17,500 bases of DNA from Actinidia chinensis. Lineage: Eukaryota; Streptophyta; Magnoliopsida; Ericales; Actinidiaceae. Within the stretch, counting starts at the first letter, position 1. Every line of letters begins with the position of its first letter. Below, piece after piece: positions 16,775 to 17,500 of this stretch. Location: assembly GCA_009663005.1 (NCBI GenBank), contig CM018891.1, positions 11,654,536 to 11,672,035 on the forward strand, given 5' to 3'. The notes below the pieces were generated by a model, which saw nothing but the letters and a program-made list of their open reading frames with translations, was not told the origin of the DNA and did not search any database. The position numbers and the translations under genes were made by a program.

Positions 16775-17500
16775 GGTGCAAGATGATGAAATTGGTAAAA
16801 GCGCAAGGATGGGAAGGGTTGTTATACTTCCAACAAGTGTATACTCGAATTTGGTAAGACTCTTTTATGCAACCTTGAAGTAGGAAACCACAATAATGAA
16901 GAATTCACTATAGACACTAGAATTTGAGGAAAAGACATAGTGCTCACTCCGAGTATTTTGTCAAGCATCATTGGTGTTCCCAATGTTGGGGAAAACATCT
17001 TCATAAACAAACAAAGTCTATTGGACCATATTGCTCATAAACGGATTTTGAATGAGGAAATTTTAATAAGAGAAACATTAGGGGCCTTCGCAAACCAAAG
17101 AATTGAAGAAAAAGGATAGGTTATTCCCTCGGCTTATCGCCTACAATGTAGTCCCGAAACATGGGCATTACAATCAAGTAACAACCATGGATAGCTTCAT
17201 CATATATAGGAGCATAACTAATAGTCCACTGAATTTGAACTATTTGATTTTAAGGGAGATAGCCTCTATAAGGAACCATAAGAACCGAGCTTTACCCTTT
17301 GCTGCCCTTTTGACTAAGGTGTTTGAGAACTTTCGAGTTAAGTTTAGAAACCAACATGTTCAGCACATAGATGGAGGTTTTACTGAGCATTTAATTAGCC
17401 ACAGATAATGAGGGAAGTGAAAAAGGAGACGAAGCCCACAGTCGGCAACTTGCCATGGATGTGGATGCCTCACCACACATTGAGGAGATTCCTTCTGAGC
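16775..17500 (+). pseudogene. Extra ORF after copia pol, putative plant transposon protein-like, broken and cut by the window
   Basis: In shifting frames the sequence reads 'KAQGWEGLLYFQQVY' (about 16800-16843), then 'SNLVRLFYATL' (about 16845-16878). Next come 'GKDIVLTPSILSSIIGVPNVGENIF' in two pieces (about 16930-17003) after a TGA, and an open run about 17103-17405 ('DRLFPRLIAYNVVPKHG', 'DSFIIYRSITNSPLNLNYLI', 'ALPFAALLTKVFENF'). This order matches the family annotated 'putative plant transposon protein' (Pfam Transposase_32), known mainly from retrotransposon-associated ORFs. The function is unknown. Three frameshifts (near 16845, 17100 and 17400) and a stop break it. An acidic tail continues past the window edge. 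It is not the classical SIRE envelope-like protein as far as I can tell. No start codon could be chosen with confidence. Confidence 0.6.

Larger units (their letters stand above)
11150..17500 (+). mobile_element. Ty1/copia LTR retrotransposon, SIRE/Maximus-like, degenerate, 3' end outside the window
   Basis: gag, protease, integrase, reverse transcriptase and RNase H occur in copia order (integrase before reverse transcriptase) from about 11885 to 16010. The wording of the gag zinc-knuckle region, the protease ('WYLDSGCSRH') and the RNase H end matches the SIRE/Maximus group as I know it. An additional sense ORF after pol is also typical of that group. The 3' LTR is not in the window, and the 5' LTR is only inferred. 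Each domain carries lesions. Confidence 0.82.

Noticed and set aside
16441..17500. Host gene unrelated to the retrotransposon
   Set aside because: The leader looks gene-like, but the protein pieces match a family known mainly from retroelements and it follows pol directly. Not fully excluded, since the 3' LTR is out of the window.
1..17500. tRNA or rRNA genes
   Set aside because: No cloverleaf-like A and B box pairs or rRNA-like stretches were noticed on reading. A dedicated scan was not possible.

Overview
This window is repeat-rich DNA from a flowering plant, probably a eudicot. The evidence is LTR-retrotransposon pol genes of plant-specific lineages, GT-AG introns of plant size and plant-style promoter motifs (TATA boxes, G-boxes, AAACCCTAA teloboxes). 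I see no ordinary host gene, no tRNA or rRNA and no CRISPR. The species cannot be read from the sequence. Almost everything belongs to two old, inactivated LTR retrotransposons lying head to tail on the + strand.

Element 1 (1-9897) is a Ty3/gypsy element of the Tat group. It has a 5' LTR cut by the window edge (1-343), a primer-binding site (347-364), gag (from 454), protease, reverse transcriptase, a conventional RNase H, a second RNase H of archaeal type (about 4060-4450) and integrase, with pol ending at 5726. A 65-bp tandem repeat follows (5901-6130). Then comes an extra gene on the opposite strand (about 9060 down to 6550) with its own TATA box and at least three likely introns. A polypurine tract and the 3' LTR (about 9388-9897) close the element. 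Nonsense changes, frameshifts, deletions and substituted catalytic residues show it is dead.

The spacer 9898-11150 has no gene. It holds a very AT-rich degenerate repeat (9905-10490) and a small GC-rich cluster of hairpins (10710-10791).

Element 2 (about 11150 to the window end) is a Ty1/copia element of SIRE/Maximus type. It has a remnant 5' LTR packed with degenerate CGAYCGAAGTT motifs, then a truncated gag, protease, integrase, reverse transcriptase lacking its N-terminal part, and RNase H, with pol ending at 16010. A CT-rich leader with two teloboxes and a broken extra ORF follow (about 16770 to 17500). The extra ORF resembles the 'putative plant transposon protein' family and runs off the window.

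The most interesting point is that both elements carry an additional gene beyond gag-pol. The gypsy one is antisense, apparently spliced and has its own promoter. The copia one is in sense with a gene-like leader. All family assignments come from recognising motifs by eye. No alignment or database search was run.
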